Assembly (NCBI GenBank): GCA_016887485.1
Contig: CP069394.1
Location: 186,001 to 250,000, forward strand
DNA: 64,000 nucleotides
Origin: Chloroflexota bacterium
Lineage (GTDB): Bacteria > Chloroflexota > Anaerolineae > Anaerolineales > Anaerolineaceae
Reading direction: 5' to 3'
Numbering within the stretch: the first letter of the stretch is position 1; each line of letters opens with the position of its first letter. Shown here piece by piece: positions 8,645 to 18,163 of the stretch. The translations under genes and the position numbers were made by a program. The notes beneath the pieces were generated by a model that was not told where the DNA came from, ran no database searches, and was given only the letters and a program-made list of their open reading frames with translations.

Positions 8645-9280
8645 CTAAAAGACCATCTCTTCTCTGCCGGAAAGTCTCTCATTGATCCGCTGAACGACGA
8701 TATCAAGATGCTTGGTCTCATGTACAAAATCGAGGTCGTCGCTGCGGATGGTGAGCACCGGGCAGAGGTCAAATTCGCTGATCCATTCGTCATAGAAGCG
8801 TGCCAGGAGGGCGAGATAGTCTTCACTGATCCCAGTCTCAATATTGCGGGCACGCCGCCGGATGCGTTCCATCAGAACAGGCACCGGAGCTTCAAGGTGG
8901 ATCAGGAGGTCAGGCTTTGGTAGGTGGGTGACGATCAGGCTGTAGAGCCGGAGGTAGGATTCGTAATCCCGGTCATTCAGATTGCCCATATGATGCAGCG
9001 CGCGGGCGAAGATATGGGCATCTTCATATATGCTGCGGTCCAGAATGGCAGATTCAGGGAGCTCAGCCAGGTGAATGTGCTGATCGGCGCGATGACCGAG
9101 GAAATAAACCTGTAAATGGAAGGACCAGTCCCGCATGCTCTTATAGAAATCCGGCAGGTAGGGATTATCGACGACGGATTCATAGGCTGTGACCCAACCG
9201 AGACTTTCGCCAATCCTTTCTGTGAGGGATGTCTTTCCGGCACCAATATTTCCAGCAAGTAAGATCAGTCGTTTAGGCAT
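8645..9280 (-). CDS. Deoxynucleoside kinase (dGK/dCK type)
   Basis: Phosphorylates deoxynucleosides with a nucleoside triphosphate donor for dNTP salvage. 211 residues with P-loop G10-N-I-G-A-G-K16-T17, the substrate glutamate in YESVVDNPYL, the family motif D-R-S-I-Y-E-D-A, and the arginine-rich lid R-I-R-R-R-A-R. The exact base preference cannot be read from the sequence. It lies 48 bp behind the alpha/beta hydrolase gene on the same strand and close to the ribonucleotide reductase genes, which fits dNTP supply. A stem (ACCGTCAAA/TTTGACGGT, about 8598-8632) lies downstream but lacks a U-run. Confidence 0.88.
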   Translation of the reverse strand: MPKRLILLAGNIGAGKTSLTERIGESLGWVTAYESVVDNPYLPDFYKSMRDWSFHLQVYFLGHRADQHIHLAELPESAILDRSIYEDAHIFARALHHMGNLNDRDYESYLRLYSLIVTHLPKPDLLIHLEAPVPVLMERIRRRARNIETGISEDYLALLARFYDEWISEFDLCPVLTIRSDDLDFVHETKHLDIVVQRINERLSGREEMVF

Positions 9281-9328
9281 TAAGGTTCCAATCTATAAAT
9301 GAAAACTAATCACGCATGAGTTTTTTGA

Positions 9329-10153
9329 TTACGCAGGCAGGTTCCGCTTCAGGAACAGCTTTACCATCGTCAGATAGGGCTTATATTGCTCATAGCGTAC
9401 GCAGTGCCCCGCGCCGCTGATATGTCCGAATTCGCAGAACCCCATGAGTTCCATAGCTTCCACGCCTACTTTGGGCGTCACGATCGCGTTGAGGGCGTTA
9501 TCGCCAGCGATCAGCAGGGAGGGGACGTCAATGGCTTGGGCGATCTCTTGCCAGGCTGTCCGTTCCTGGGGGATATGATCAAAAATGGTGGGATCCATCT
9601 CAAGTTTCGATTCTGCCCAGGGCTCAAGGACAGCTTCTTCCCATTTACGGGCGTCTTTTCCTTTGGCCTTGATCAGTTCTTTGACAGTTTTTTCCTTCGC
9701 AGCAAGGTTGCCCTTTTTCCAATTCTGCAGGCCTTCCTTGATTTGCTTTTCAGTAAAGACTGTATCAGTCCAGGGCGGATCTTCCAGCACCAGGCAGCTG
9801 AGCCAGCCGGGATAGCGGGCAGCGAAACCGGCGGCTGTGGCAGCCCCCATTGAGTGTCCCATGACACAGGGCTTCTTCAGATCAAGTGCCAGGATGAGAT
9901 CGTGCAGGTCCTCCACCATATTGAAGCGCTTTTTAGGATCAATCCGGGATGATTTCCCGTGACCGTAGGCGTCATACATGATCACATCATAATCGGTCTC
10001 CAGATCAGCGGCTAATTGCCCCCAGCAAAGTCCATTATCCGTGATACCGTGAGCGAGCACGATGGCAGGCTTTTCGCCCTTACCGGTCCGGGTATAGAAA
10101 ATTTCGATGCCATCATCAACTTTGACTGTGCCTTGAGTCCAGTCCTTTGACAT
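9329..10153 (-). CDS. Alpha/beta hydrolase
   Basis: 274 residues with the alpha/beta-hydrolase order: oxyanion-hole loop HGITDNG (about 35-41), DAYGHGKS (61-68), nucleophile elbow G-H-S101-M-G, a helical cap (about 130-200), an acid (about D221, in SLLIAGDN) and a catalytic His in GAGHCVRYE near the C-terminus. The substrate cannot be assigned; an esterase or a haloperoxidase-like role is possible. The start has a strong GGAGGGAGA site. It may be co-transcribed with the downstream kinase. Confidence 0.85.
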   Translation of the reverse strand: MSKDWTQGTVKVDDGIEIFYTRTGKGEKPAIVLAHGITDNGLCWGQLAADLETDYDVIMYDAYGHGKSSRIDPKKRFNMVEDLHDLILALDLKKPCVMGHSMGAATAAGFAARYPGWLSCLVLEDPPWTDTVFTEKQIKEGLQNWKKGNLAAKEKTVKELIKAKGKDARKWEEAVLEPWAESKLEMDPTIFDHIPQERTAWQEIAQAIDVPSLLIAGDNALNAIVTPKVGVEAMELMGFCEFGHISGAGHCVRYEQYKPYLTMVKLFLKRNLPA

Positions 10154-10226
10154 TTTCTCCCTCCGAGAAGTTGCAGTACATTTGGTTCAAGATTAAATTA
10201 ATTGTAATCCTAATTTTCACAGAATC

Positions 10227-10256
10227 AAAAAACGGGCAAGAAACCTTGCCCGTTTT
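10227..10256 (-). terminator. Terminator after the ribonucleotide reductase gene
   Basis: AAAACGGGCAAG and CTTGCCCGTTTT form a near-perfect stem with a short loop. A T-run follows on the minus strand, about 15 bp behind the reductase stop. Confidence 0.85.
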
Positions 10257-10270
10257 GATGGTTTATTGGA

Positions 10271-12874
10271 TTAGCACTCGCTGTAGCCGCAGGTGTAGCA
10301 TTTGCGGCAGCCCTCTTCGTTGACCAGAGTTGCCATGCCGCATTCAGGGCAGAGCTCACCGATGATCCGGTTACCCTGCTCGGGGGAGTCCAGCCCGTCC
10401 ATAGGCAGGGTGGGGGCGTCTCTGAGGTCGTCTTCTTCTATATCAGCCTCGTTTTCCCAATGGCGGATGTAGAGGTATTCGTCCAGGGCCTTGGCGATGC
10501 CATCCGGCAGGGAGCGGACCCGGTTGGCACCGAAGCCCAGCGAACGACCGCCGCCGATGCCGCCCAGTTGATCCATGATGGTCTTGAGGCGTTTGCGGGG
10601 CTCAACGGGGGATGAAATCCGTAATAGGTAGGAAATCAATCGGCCAATTGCCTCCGAATGCGCAGCGGTCTCTGAGCCGGCCTTGGCGGTATTCACGAAG
10701 ACCTCAAAGGGTTGGCTGCCGCCATTTTCATTGACGGTCACGAATGTTTTGCCCAGCGGCGTCTCAATCGAGTAGGTGTAGCCCTTCAGGTAGCGGGGGC
10801 GGGGTTTCTTGGTCTCACGCCAGAAGGGCAGCTGTTCCGAGACTTCTGCGAGGGCGGACTGTTCAGAATCCAGGGCCTCAATTTCGATCATCTCGTATTT
10901 CTTCTTGGCAGTCTTCTTGGTCTCAAGCACCACCTGGTCCCGAGAGCCGGTGACATAAACCGTGATGCCTTTGCAGCCCAATTCCCAGGCCAACAGGTAG
11001 GCTTTGGCGACGTCATCCGGAGTGGCAGTGCTGGGGAAGTTGATGGTCTTGCTGAGGCTGTTGTCCACAAAGGCCTGCATGGCTGCCTGCATGCGGACGT
11101 GTTCTTCGGCGTTGATGTCGGAAGAAACAGCGAATACATCTTTGATTTTGGCGGACAGGTTTTCATCTTGCTGGCAGGTGCCGGTTTCGATCACGGCATC
11201 AATAATGGCTTCACGGATACCCGGCTCGATGTTGGCGTCTTCCAGAGCCTTTTGGAAAAGCGGGCTGACATAGTTGAGTTGGAGGTCCTTGCCATTGTCG
11301 TTGACATGGCGGATGTAGGCCAGGGCGAAGACTGGCTCACAGCCATAGCCTTCACATCCCGCAACAGTTGCAATCGTTCCGGTGGGGGCGATGGTTGTCT
11401 GGGCGGCGTTGCGAATGCCATGCTTCTTGAGATCTTTGACGATGCCATCCCAATTGAGGTTGGGGCGTTCAAAATTCAGTTCGAATACATTGAGGGGAGT
11501 TGGCGGCTGCCATTTGAGCGCTTTGGGGTCATAGAGGCTGCCCTTGATCGCCGGGAAAGCACCGCGCTCTTTGGCCAGGTTGATGCTAGTCTTCATGGCA
11601 TGATAGCGGATGAATTCCATTACCTGAGCGGCAAATTCTTGACCTTCCGGGCTGCCATAACGGATCTGGACGTGATAGAGTAGATCCGCCAGGCCCATCA
11701 GGCCCAGGCCGATCCTTCTGGCACGCAGAGCAGCTTCTTTTAGTTCGGAGACGGCGGGGACATAAGCGTTGGCGGAGACGACATCATCGAGGAAGGTTGT
11801 GGCTGATTCGACACTCTTTTGCAGGGTGTCCCAATCCACGGTATGGTCTGGACCGAAATGCTGGACTAAATTGACGGAACCCAGGCAGCAATTCTCATAG
11901 GGTCCCAGCCACTGCTCGCCGCAGGGGTTAGTTGCCTCAAGCCGGTAGAGGTGGGGAACGGGGTTCTGCCGGTTGGAGGCGTCCAGGAAGAGCATACCTG
12001 GCTCACCGTTGTGATGGGCCTGGATGACGATCTTGTTGAAGAGGTCGCGAGCCCGGATGGTCTTATAAGTCTTGATTGGGATGCCCTGCTCCATGGCGTC
12101 ATCGAGATCGCCGTTGAAATCAGAATATTCCGGAGCGTTGACATCCGGGAAGCGCAGTTCCCATTCCAAATCTTCCTTGACGGCTTCCATGAAAGCATCT
12201 GTGATGCCGACGGAGATGTTGAAGTTCGTGATCGCGTTTTCGTCCGTCTTGCAGGTGACGAATTCTTCGATATCCGGGTGATCGACCCGCAACACGCCCA
12301 TATTAGCGCCGCGCCGGGTGCCGCCCTGAGCGATCTCACCAAATGCTTCATCGTAAACCCGCAGGAAGCCGATTGGACCGGTGGCTTGACCGGCAGAGGA
12401 TTTGACCAGAGCCCCGGAGGGGCGCAGGCGGGCAAAGCTGAAACCATTGCCGCCGCCGGTCTGCTGGATCAGGGCTGCGTTGCGCAGGGTGGTGAAGATG
12501 CCATCCCCACGGCGGCCCATGTCATCGGAAATTGGGAGTACAAAGCAGGCTGCCAGCTGCCCGAGGGGTGTCCCCGCTCCGGTGAAAGTAGGGGAGTTCG
12601 GGAAGAAGCGCTTCTCGGTCAGCATTGTATAGAATTCGCGGGCCCGTTCATCGATATCGCTGTTCCATTCTTCTTCTACTTTGGCAACATGATAGGCGAC
12701 GCGCCAGAACATCTCATCGACGGTTTCGACCGGTGCGCCATCTTTCCCGTGCCGGAGATAGCGCCGGGCAAGCACCTCGCGTGAGTTGTTGGATAGTTCA
12801 ATGGGCGGGATACCTTCAGGAACAGGTGGTGTTGAAAATAAACCAGTCGATGGAAGACCAGCTTTGTCAGCCAT
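10271..12874 (-). CDS. nrdJ: Adenosylcobalamin-dependent (class II) ribonucleoside-diphosphate reductase
   Basis: Reduces ribonucleotides to deoxyribonucleotides with a radical generated from coenzyme B12, so it works with or without oxygen. 867 residues. Typical motifs are [36 protein letters not shown] (active-site Cys), the LGSVNL motif, IAPTGTI, and a C-terminal tail with CPECG...[12 protein letters not shown] that probably binds zinc or shuttles electrons. No ATP-cone precedes the catalytic barrel in the part I can read. It follows nrdR by 24 bp, so the regulator and enzyme are one transcript. A terminator follows. Confidence 0.94.
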   Translation of the reverse strand: MADKAGLPSTGLFSTPPVPEGIPPIELSNNSREVLARRYLRHGKDGAPVETVDEMFWRVAYHVAKVEEEWNSDIDERAREFYTMLTEKRFFPNSPTFTGAGTPLGQLAACFVLPISDDMGRRGDGIFTTLRNAALIQQTGGGNGFSFARLRPSGALVKSSAGQATGPIGFLRVYDEAFGEIAQGGTRRGANMGVLRVDHPDIEEFVTCKTDENAITNFNISVGITDAFMEAVKEDLEWELRFPDVNAPEYSDFNGDLDDAMEQGIPIKTYKTIRARDLFNKIVIQAHHNGEPGMLFLDASNRQNPVPHLYRLEATNPCGEQWLGPYENCCLGSVNLVQHFGPDHTVDWDTLQKSVESATTFLDDVVSANAYVPAVSELKEAALRARRIGLGLMGLADLLYHVQIRYGSPEGQEFAAQVMEFIRYHAMKTSINLAKERGAFPAIKGSLYDPKALKWQPPTPLNVFELNFERPNLNWDGIVKDLKKHGIRNAAQTTIAPTGTIATVAGCEGYGCEPVFALAYIRHVNDNGKDLQLNYVSPLFQKALEDANIEPGIREAIIDAVIETGTCQQDENLSAKIKDVFAVSSDINAEEHVRMQAAMQAFVDNSLSKTINFPSTATPDDVAKAYLLAWELGCKGITVYVTGSRDQVVLETKKTAKKKYEMIEIEALDSEQSALAEVSEQLPFWRETKKPRPRYLKGYTYSIETPLGKTFVTVNENGGSQPFEVFVNTAKAGSETAAHSEAIGRLISYLLRISSPVEPRKRLKTIMDQLGGIGGGRSLGFGANRVRSLPDGIAKALDEYLYIRHWENEADIEEDDLRDAPTLPMDGLDSPEQGNRIIGELCPECGMATLVNEEGCRKCYTCGYSEC

Positions 12875-12898
12875 GGGAAGACTCCTTGATGATTACAA

Positions 12899-13354
12899 TT
12901 AAAATTCTTCGGATAAAAGACGATCGATTTCGCCGCGGATGGCGTGTAAGTCATCCAGTTGTAAGTAAACAATGGCGTAGCGAATGTAAGCAATAAAATC
13001 GAGTTCCTTGAGCCCCTGGATGACCTGGTCGCCAACCACACGGGATGAGACCTCAGATTTGCCCATTCTTTGAAGGCGGGATTCGATTTCGCCCGTCAGA
13101 CGTTCGATATCCGCCGCTGAAACAGGTCTTTTGGCACACGCAATTCGGATCCCTGCTAATAATTTGTCCCGGTTGAATTCCTCTCGAGTGCCGTCCTGCT
13201 TGATGAGGAGAGGGGTCGCCAGGATGGGTCGCTCCAAAGTGCTGAAACGCTCACCGCATTTCAGGCACTCGCGTCGCCGCCGGATGCCGCCGGGGGCATC
13301 TTTGGTTGTGTCAACGACTTTGGATTTTTCATACTGACAATAAGGACAAAGCAT
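12899..13354 (-). CDS. nrdR: Transcriptional repressor NrdR
   Basis: Zinc-ribbon plus ATP-cone repressor that senses ATP/dATP and represses ribonucleotide reductase genes. 151 residues. The start is set at 13354, so the protein begins MLCPYC as in the family (zinc ligands CPYC and CLKC, with RRRREC between). A GAAGGGG site lies upstream; the open frame extends ten codons further without support. The ATP-cone follows (KQDGTREEFNRDKLLAGI). It leads the nrdR-nrdJ operon, and NrdR-box-like palindromes lie in and behind its promoter. Confidence 0.95.
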   Translation of the reverse strand: MLCPYCQYEKSKVVDTTKDAPGGIRRRRECLKCGERFSTLERPILATPLLIKQDGTREEFNRDKLLAGIRIACAKRPVSAADIERLTGEIESRLQRMGKSEVSSRVVGDQVIQGLKELDFIAYIRYAIVYLQLDDLHAIRGEIDRLLSEEF

Positions 13355-13395
13355 AGAGCCCCTTCGTGAAGCAATTATTGGCATGAATAAACGTA

Positions 13396-13411
13396 CCCCT
13401 ATATATGGGGG
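13396..13411 (-). promoter_or_regulatory. NrdR-box-like palindrome (downstream site)
   Basis: The 16-mer CCCCTATATATGGGGG fits the core of the NrdR box (CwAtATaTwG) and is nearly palindromic. It lies about 40 bp before the nrdR start, within the predicted leader. Confidence 0.6.
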
Positions 13412-13450
13412 TGGGTATAGTGCGGCCCCCTACCCGTCAGGTAGAGTATT

Positions 13451-13479
13451 ATTTTAGCATAGCGCTATAGTGGAATCAA
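13451..13479 (-). promoter_or_regulatory. nrdR-nrdJ promoter with an NrdR-like box in the spacer
   Basis: On the minus strand TTGATT (13479-13474), a 17-base spacer and TAAAAT (13456-13451) form a sigma-70 promoter. The spacer is almost filled by CACTATAGCGCTATGC (13472-13457), a NrdR-box-like palindrome. A repressor bound there would block RNA polymerase. Confidence 0.65.
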
Positions 13480-13697
13480 GGAAAGATTCGCATATAATTC
13501 TTAAAATTTCGGTGTTTGCCTAACTTTTTAATATGGCGGCCTGACAATTAAGGGGAAAAATCGCTGGGCTCTTAAAACCAAATTAAAATGTTTAGAAAAG
13601 CTTAACAAGATTTGAAAAATCCGGTTGACAAGGTTAATGTTTCAATAATGTCAAACTTCATGTTTTCTATGACATGGCCCCAAAAAACCCAAAAATC

Positions 13698-13727
13698 TGA
13701 CCTCGCGCAAAAAAACGGGATTATACT
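13698..13727 (+). promoter_or_regulatory. Possible ptsI promoter
   Basis: TGACCT, an 18-base spacer and TATACT lie about 40 bp before the ptsI start. The -10 is good; the -35 is weak and the spacing slightly long. Confidence 0.35.
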
Positions 13728-13765
13728 AGACGCTAATATTATATCGTTTTCAGCAGGAGGAACCT

Positions 13766-15505
13766 TTGATTGGTAAAGAGAGCAAGACCTTGAATGGTAT
13801 CCCAGCAGCACCTGGGTTGGCACATGGCAAGACCGTTATTGTTACGCAGGAAAAGCTGGATATCCCCAACTACGAAGTCCAGGACGTTGATAAGGAAGAC
13901 CAACGATTGCTGGATGCCTGCGCAAAAGGGCAGGAAGAACTTTCAGCTTTTAAGGACGAGGTGGGGGAACGTGCTAAAAGCGATGAGGCTCAGATTTTTG
14001 AGGCCCATCGGATGATCCTTGAAGATGTGGCCCTTCTGGACCGGGCAAAGAAATCAATCCAATCCGGCGTCAATGCAGAAAAAGCCTGGATGGATTCCAT
14101 TGAATACTTCGCTCAAATGATGGAAGCAATTCCGGATGAAACCCTGAGCAGTCGTGCGGTGGATATCCGCGATGTCGGCCGGCGGGTACTCGGACACCTC
14201 CTAGGCATTTCGGTTGGCGGAACGGTTTTAACCCATCCTGCGATCATTCTAGGTGATGACCTGACTCCCTCAGATACTGTCAGCCTGGATAAAGACCTTG
14301 TCCTCGGTTTCGCCACTGGTCGTGGCGGTCCTACCTCCCATACGGCCATTTTGGCTAAAGCTTTTGGGCTCCCGGCAGTTGTCGGGTTAGGCGAGGAAGT
14401 TCTTTCCATTCCAAATGGCACCATGGTCATGGTGGATGGCAATCTGGGATCCGTGATGGTCACTCCTGATGAGGCGACCCTTTCCGCTTTCATTGAAAAA
14501 GAAAAAGTTGCCGAGGAACAACAGGCAGTAGCCCGTGATGCTGCCCAGGCAAATGCTGTGACAGCGGATGGCGAACGCGTGGAAGTGGTTGCCAATGTAG
14601 GGGGCATTTCGGATGCGCCCCTGGGAATCCAGAACGGCGCTGAAGGCGTTGGACTCTTCCGGACTGAATTCCTCTATCTGGATCGCAATGCTCTGCCAAC
14701 CGTGGAAGAACAGGTTGAAGCTTATAAAGCTGTCTTTGATATCTATGCCGGACTGCCGATCGTGGTTCGGACGCTGGATATCGGCGGCGATAAAGTGATC
14801 CCCTATCTGGATCTACCTAAAGAACTCAATCCCTTCCTGGGATGGCGCGGCGTCCGGATGTTGGATGGCGCCGAGGATATTTTCCTGCAGCAGTTCAAAG
14901 GCTTGTTACAGGCTGGCGTTGGCGCCGACTTACGTATTATGGTCCCGATGGTTTCCGGCCTGGCAGAGATCAGGGCGGCGAAAGCTGTGATGGAGAAAGC
15001 TAAGGCTGAATTAAAAGCGGAAGGGAAGCCCTTTACGGATACGGTTCAATTCGGCATCATGATTGAGGTTCCCTCGGCAGCTTTGATGGCAGACCGGCTG
15101 GCAAAGGAAGTGGACTTCTTCAGCATTGGCACCAACGACCTGACCCAATACACCACCGCAGTGGATCGCACCAACAGCAAGGTGGCTCATTTGGCCAACC
15201 CGTTGAATCCTGCGGTGTTGACCTTGATCAAACGGACCATTGACTGCGCCCATGTTGAGGGCAAGTGGGTAGGGTTGTGCGGTGAACTGGCGGGTGAACC
15301 CCTGGCTGCGCCAATTCTCCTGGGTTTGGGACTGGACGAATTTAGCATGTCCCCGGCTCGGGTGCCATTGATTAAACGGGTTATGAAATCCCTGCGTAAA
15401 GCAGATTGTGTTCCCTTCGCGGATGAAGTATTGACTTATAATGATGCCGAAGAGGTGATGAAGGCCAGCGAAGCCTATTTAGTGAAATTAGGCATCGAAC
15501 TTTAA
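13766..15505 (+). CDS. ptsI: Phosphoenolpyruvate-protein phosphotransferase (Enzyme I)
   Basis: Takes phosphate from PEP and passes it to HPr, the first step of the sugar phosphotransferase system. 579 residues. The start is a TTG at 13766 with AGGAGG five bases upstream. The protein begins LNGIPAAPGLAHG as Enzyme I does. The phosphohistidine is H192 in GGPTSH, the PEP-binding barrel holds IGTNDLTQY, and the catalytic Cys is C505 in GLCGELAGE. No HPr, HPr kinase or Enzyme II gene is seen in the window, so its partner must be elsewhere. A bidirectional-type terminator follows. Confidence 0.94.
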   Translation: MIGKESKTLNGIPAAPGLAHGKTVIVTQEKLDIPNYEVQDVDKEDQRLLDACAKGQEELSAFKDEVGERAKSDEAQIFEAHRMILEDVALLDRAKKSIQSGVNAEKAWMDSIEYFAQMMEAIPDETLSSRAVDIRDVGRRVLGHLLGISVGGTVLTHPAIILGDDLTPSDTVSLDKDLVLGFATGRGGPTSHTAILAKAFGLPAVVGLGEEVLSIPNGTMVMVDGNLGSVMVTPDEATLSAFIEKEKVAEEQQAVARDAAQANAVTADGERVEVVANVGGISDAPLGIQNGAEGVGLFRTEFLYLDRNALPTVEEQVEAYKAVFDIYAGLPIVVRTLDIGGDKVIPYLDLPKELNPFLGWRGVRMLDGAEDIFLQQFKGLLQAGVGADLRIMVPMVSGLAEIRAAKAVMEKAKAELKAEGKPFTDTVQFGIMIEVPSAALMADRLAKEVDFFSIGTNDLTQYTTAVDRTNSKVAHLANPLNPAVLTLIKRTIDCAHVEGKWVGLCGELAGEPLAAPILLGLGLDEFSMSPARVPLIKRVMKSLRKADCVPFADEVLTYNDAEEVMKASEAYLVKLGIEL

Positions 15506-15535
15506 CCAACTTCGACATTTAAATTGACTTAACAG

Positions 15536-15564
15536 AAAAACGCAGGCTGCAATCCTGCGTTTTT
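15536..15564 (+). terminator. Terminator after ptsI
   Basis: AAAAACGCAGG (15536-15546) and CCTGCGTTTTT (15554-15564) form a perfect 11-bp stem with a 7-base loop and flanking A and T runs, so it can work on both strands. Confidence 0.9.
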
Positions 15565-15732
15565 CTTTTGTCCAATACCGTTAATCGAGAAGCGAGGAGT
15601 TAATTAACCGGTATAGTTTGTTGCGAGAGGCGCGTACCAGGCATACCAGTCGCCTGGTAAACAATCGACCCTCCGAATAGGCTCAATGAGTTGAGCAGCA
15701 TTTTATTGTGTTAACGTCAGTTCAGTAATAAA

Positions 15733-16884
15733 TTAGTTCTGGCTGCGTTTGCGCAGGAATGCCGGCACATCCAGATCGTCGGTGTTGATCCGGGTGGGGA
15801 ACTCGTAGGTGTCCCTGCGGGGTTCGTAAGTTTCTCCGGTATTTTCCTCTTTTAGAATACCGTCCAGGGGGCGTTGCTTCGCATAGGTGTTCTGTTTAGT
15901 CTCGACTTTGGTCTCCCGGCGAGTGTTGATGCTATTGCCTTCGAATCCAGTGGCGATTACAGTGATCCGCAGTGCATCACCCAGGCTCTCATCAATCACA
16001 GCACCAAAGATCAGGTTAACCTCGGGGTGGGCAGTTTCCTTGATGATGGCAGCGGCCTGATTCACCTCAAAGAGCTTGAGGCTGTCGCCGCCGGTCACGT
16101 TGAAGAGGATGCCGCGAGCGCCATCGATGGTGACGTCCAGCAATTGGTTGGAGATAGCCTGTTCGGCTGCCTTGATGGCCCGATCTTCACCGGAAGCCTG
16201 GCCGACAGCCATCAGCGCTGCGCCGCCTTCGGACATAATCGTGCGGACATCGGCGAAGTCCAGGTTGATCAGACCGGGGACGGTGATCAATTCGGAAATA
16301 CCCTGGATGCCCTGGCGGAGAACGTCATCGGCGACCTTGAACGCATCCTGCAGGCCGGCCCGGTTATCAACGATCTGTAACAGGCGGTCATTGGGGATCA
16401 CGATCAGGGTGTCGGCGTGTTCTTTGAGGGCAGCTGCGCCGATTTCAGCGGAGTTGGCTCGATGGGTGCCTTCAAATGTGAAGGGGCGGGTGACCACGCC
16501 GATGGTCAAGGCGTTGATCTCCTTGGCGATCTGGGCCACTACGGGGGCTGCACCGGTGCCGGTACCGCCGCCGAGACCAGCGGTCACGAAGACCATGTCG
16601 CTGCCCTTCAATACTTCATATAATTCCTCAGCCGATTCCTCGGCTGCAGTCCGGCCGATCTTGGGATCACCGCCTGCGCCGAGACCGCGGGTGGATTTAT
16701 CTCCAATCCGCACACGGACCTTGGCTTTTGAGAACTGCAAAGCCTGGGCGTCGGTGTTGACAGCGATGAATTCGATGCCGGTCAGACCTTCATCGATCAT
16801 CCGGTTGACAGCGTTGCAGCCGCCGCCACCGATTCCCACAACTTTGATCCTTGCAAATGATTCAGGTTGTAGATTCCTATCCAT
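15733..16884 (-). CDS. ftsZ: Cell division protein FtsZ
   Basis: Tubulin-like GTPase that forms the Z-ring. 383 residues. It contains the nucleotide loop [15 protein letters not shown] near 15, the tubulin signature GGGTGTG (about 106-112), and the T7 loop [11 protein letters not shown]. The C-terminal linker is short and ends in the conserved peptide [15 protein letters not shown] that would bind FtsA. It is the last gene of the dcw cluster, 48 bp behind ftsA. Two inverted repeats (about 15600-15660) in the following spacer could end the transcript. Confidence 0.97.
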   Translation of the reverse strand: MDRNLQPESFARIKVVGIGGGGCNAVNRMIDEGLTGIEFIAVNTDAQALQFSKAKVRVRIGDKSTRGLGAGGDPKIGRTAAEESAEELYEVLKGSDMVFVTAGLGGGTGTGAAPVVAQIAKEINALTIGVVTRPFTFEGTHRANSAEIGAAALKEHADTLIVIPNDRLLQIVDNRAGLQDAFKVADDVLRQGIQGISELITVPGLINLDFADVRTIMSEGGAALMAVGQASGEDRAIKAAEQAISNQLLDVTIDGARGILFNVTGGDSLKLFEVNQAAAIIKETAHPEVNLIFGAVIDESLGDALRITVIATGFEGNSINTRRETKVETKQNTYAKQRPLDGILKEENTGETYEPRRDTYEFPTRINTDDLDVPAFLRKRSQN

Positions 16885-16932
16885 GATTAACTCCTCTGTT
16901 TATGAACAAATTGATCAATAATTCTGACTATC

Positions 16933-18162
16933 TCAGGGCAAAAGCCGCCTGAGTAGATCCTTAAGTTGTTCGGACCAGTTTTTAGATTGTTTTGGTCCGT
17001 GACGCTCGATAAATTGACTCGAATCACTCATCAGGAGCGCCCATTGCAGCAAGCCCACGCTGGTGGCGAAAGCCGGTGAGTCGAGCTGATCGATCAGACC
17101 GATCAGATTTTGCGGTTTGGCGATTCGGGTGGGGAGGCCCATTACCTGGGAGGCCAGTTGGCGGCAACCTGGAATCAGGCTAGAACCGCCTGTGAGGACC
17201 ACACCAGCCGGCAGGAGGCCGTCATAGCCTGAGCGGCGGATCTCTTGGAGCACCAGGTAGAAGATCTCTTCCATGCGGGCTTCGATGATGTTCGCCAGAT
17301 CTGCCCGGTTGATCCGTTCGGGGTTATCCACGCCAAAGCTGCGGACGGTGAACTGTTCTTCGGGGTTCACAGCGGACTGAATGGAGTGACCAAATTTCAG
17401 TTTGACTTCTTCGGCTTGGGCGATCGGCAGCCGCAAGCCATGCGCTATATCTGAGGTGACATGGTTGCCGCCAACGGCCATCACCATTGTGTGCCAGACA
17501 TCGCCGTCAATGTAGATCGCCATGTCGGTTGTTCCTCCGCCGATATCCACAACGGCCACACCCATCTGGCGCTCCGTCTCGGAGAGCACCACTTCACCTG
17601 AAGCCAGGGGATTGAGCACGAACTGCTGCACTTCGATCCCTGATGCGCCGACGCATTGGCGAAGGTTCTCGACTGTTGAGGCTGCTGCGGTGATGATGTG
17701 GGCTTCCACTTCCAGCCGGTAGCCGTGCATACCGATCGGGGTGCGGATGCCATCCTGGCCGTCGATGGTGAATCCCCGCTGGATCACATGGATGATCTCG
17801 CGGTTATGGGGGATGGCGACAGCCTGAGCTGCGTCGAGTGCCCGGTCAATATCTTCGATGTCCACGATGCCGCCGGTGATGCCAACGACGCCTCGGCTGT
17901 TGATCGAAGAGACCTGAGAGCCAGCCAGGCTGACCAGAGCCGCATTGATCTCAAAACCTGAGGTGCGTTCTGCTTTTTCTATCGAGCGGGAGACAGCCAG
18001 TGCGGCAGCATTGAGGTCCACAACGGTCCCCTTACGGATGCCCTGGGAGGGTTCTATGCCCACACCCAGAATACGGAGGTTGTCGCTTTCTTCTACGCGG
18101 GCAACCAGGGTGCAGATTTTGCTGGTACCAATATCAATTCCAACAATGATGGGCTCTTCCAT
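16933..18162 (-). CDS. ftsA: Cell division protein FtsA
   Basis: Actin-like ATPase that tethers FtsZ to the membrane and recruits later division proteins. 409 residues. It has phosphate 1 motif GIDIGTSKICTLVA at the N-terminus, phosphate 2 VVDIGGGTTDMAIY, adenosine motif VVLTGGSSLIPG, the SHS2 (1C) insert, and a C-terminal helix (SEQLKDLLRRLLP) suited to membrane binding. The start is one base behind the ftsQ stop and ftsZ follows, which supports the assignment. Confidence 0.96.
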   Translation of the reverse strand: MEEPIIVGIDIGTSKICTLVARVEESDNLRILGVGIEPSQGIRKGTVVDLNAAALAVSRSIEKAERTSGFEINAALVSLAGSQVSSINSRGVVGITGGIVDIEDIDRALDAAQAVAIPHNREIIHVIQRGFTIDGQDGIRTPIGMHGYRLEVEAHIITAAASTVENLRQCVGASGIEVQQFVLNPLASGEVVLSETERQMGVAVVDIGGGTTDMAIYIDGDVWHTMVMAVGGNHVTSDIAHGLRLPIAQAEEVKLKFGHSIQSAVNPEEQFTVRSFGVDNPERINRADLANIIEARMEEIFYLVLQEIRRSGYDGLLPAGVVLTGGSSLIPGCRQLASQVMGLPTRIAKPQNLIGLIDQLDSPAFATSVGLLQWALLMSDSSQFIERHGPKQSKNWSEQLKDLLRRLLP

Positions 18163-18163
18163 A

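Larger units (their letters stand above)
13355..13765. other. Divergent intergenic region between nrdR and ptsI
   Basis: 411 bp without a gene. The left part carries the nrdR promoter and NrdR-like boxes. The right part is AT-rich, with a weak ptsI promoter (TGACCT 13698-13703, 18 bases, TATACT 13722-13727), and a TTGACA/TGTCAA inverted repeat at 13625-13654 with 18 bases between the arms. Confidence 0.6.

Noticed and set aside
11951-12784. Open frame of 277 residues opposite the ribonucleotide reductase
   Set aside because: Complement of a well-supported long gene; composition is typical of an antisense shadow.
13355-13450. Cobalamin riboswitch before the B12-dependent reductase operon
   Set aside because: The leader is under 100 bases and shows no B12-box-like sequence; the visible structure is the NrdR-like palindrome.
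16076-16921. 281-residue frame opposite ftsZ
   Set aside because: Shadow of ftsZ, rich in Arg/Ser/Pro, with no domain.
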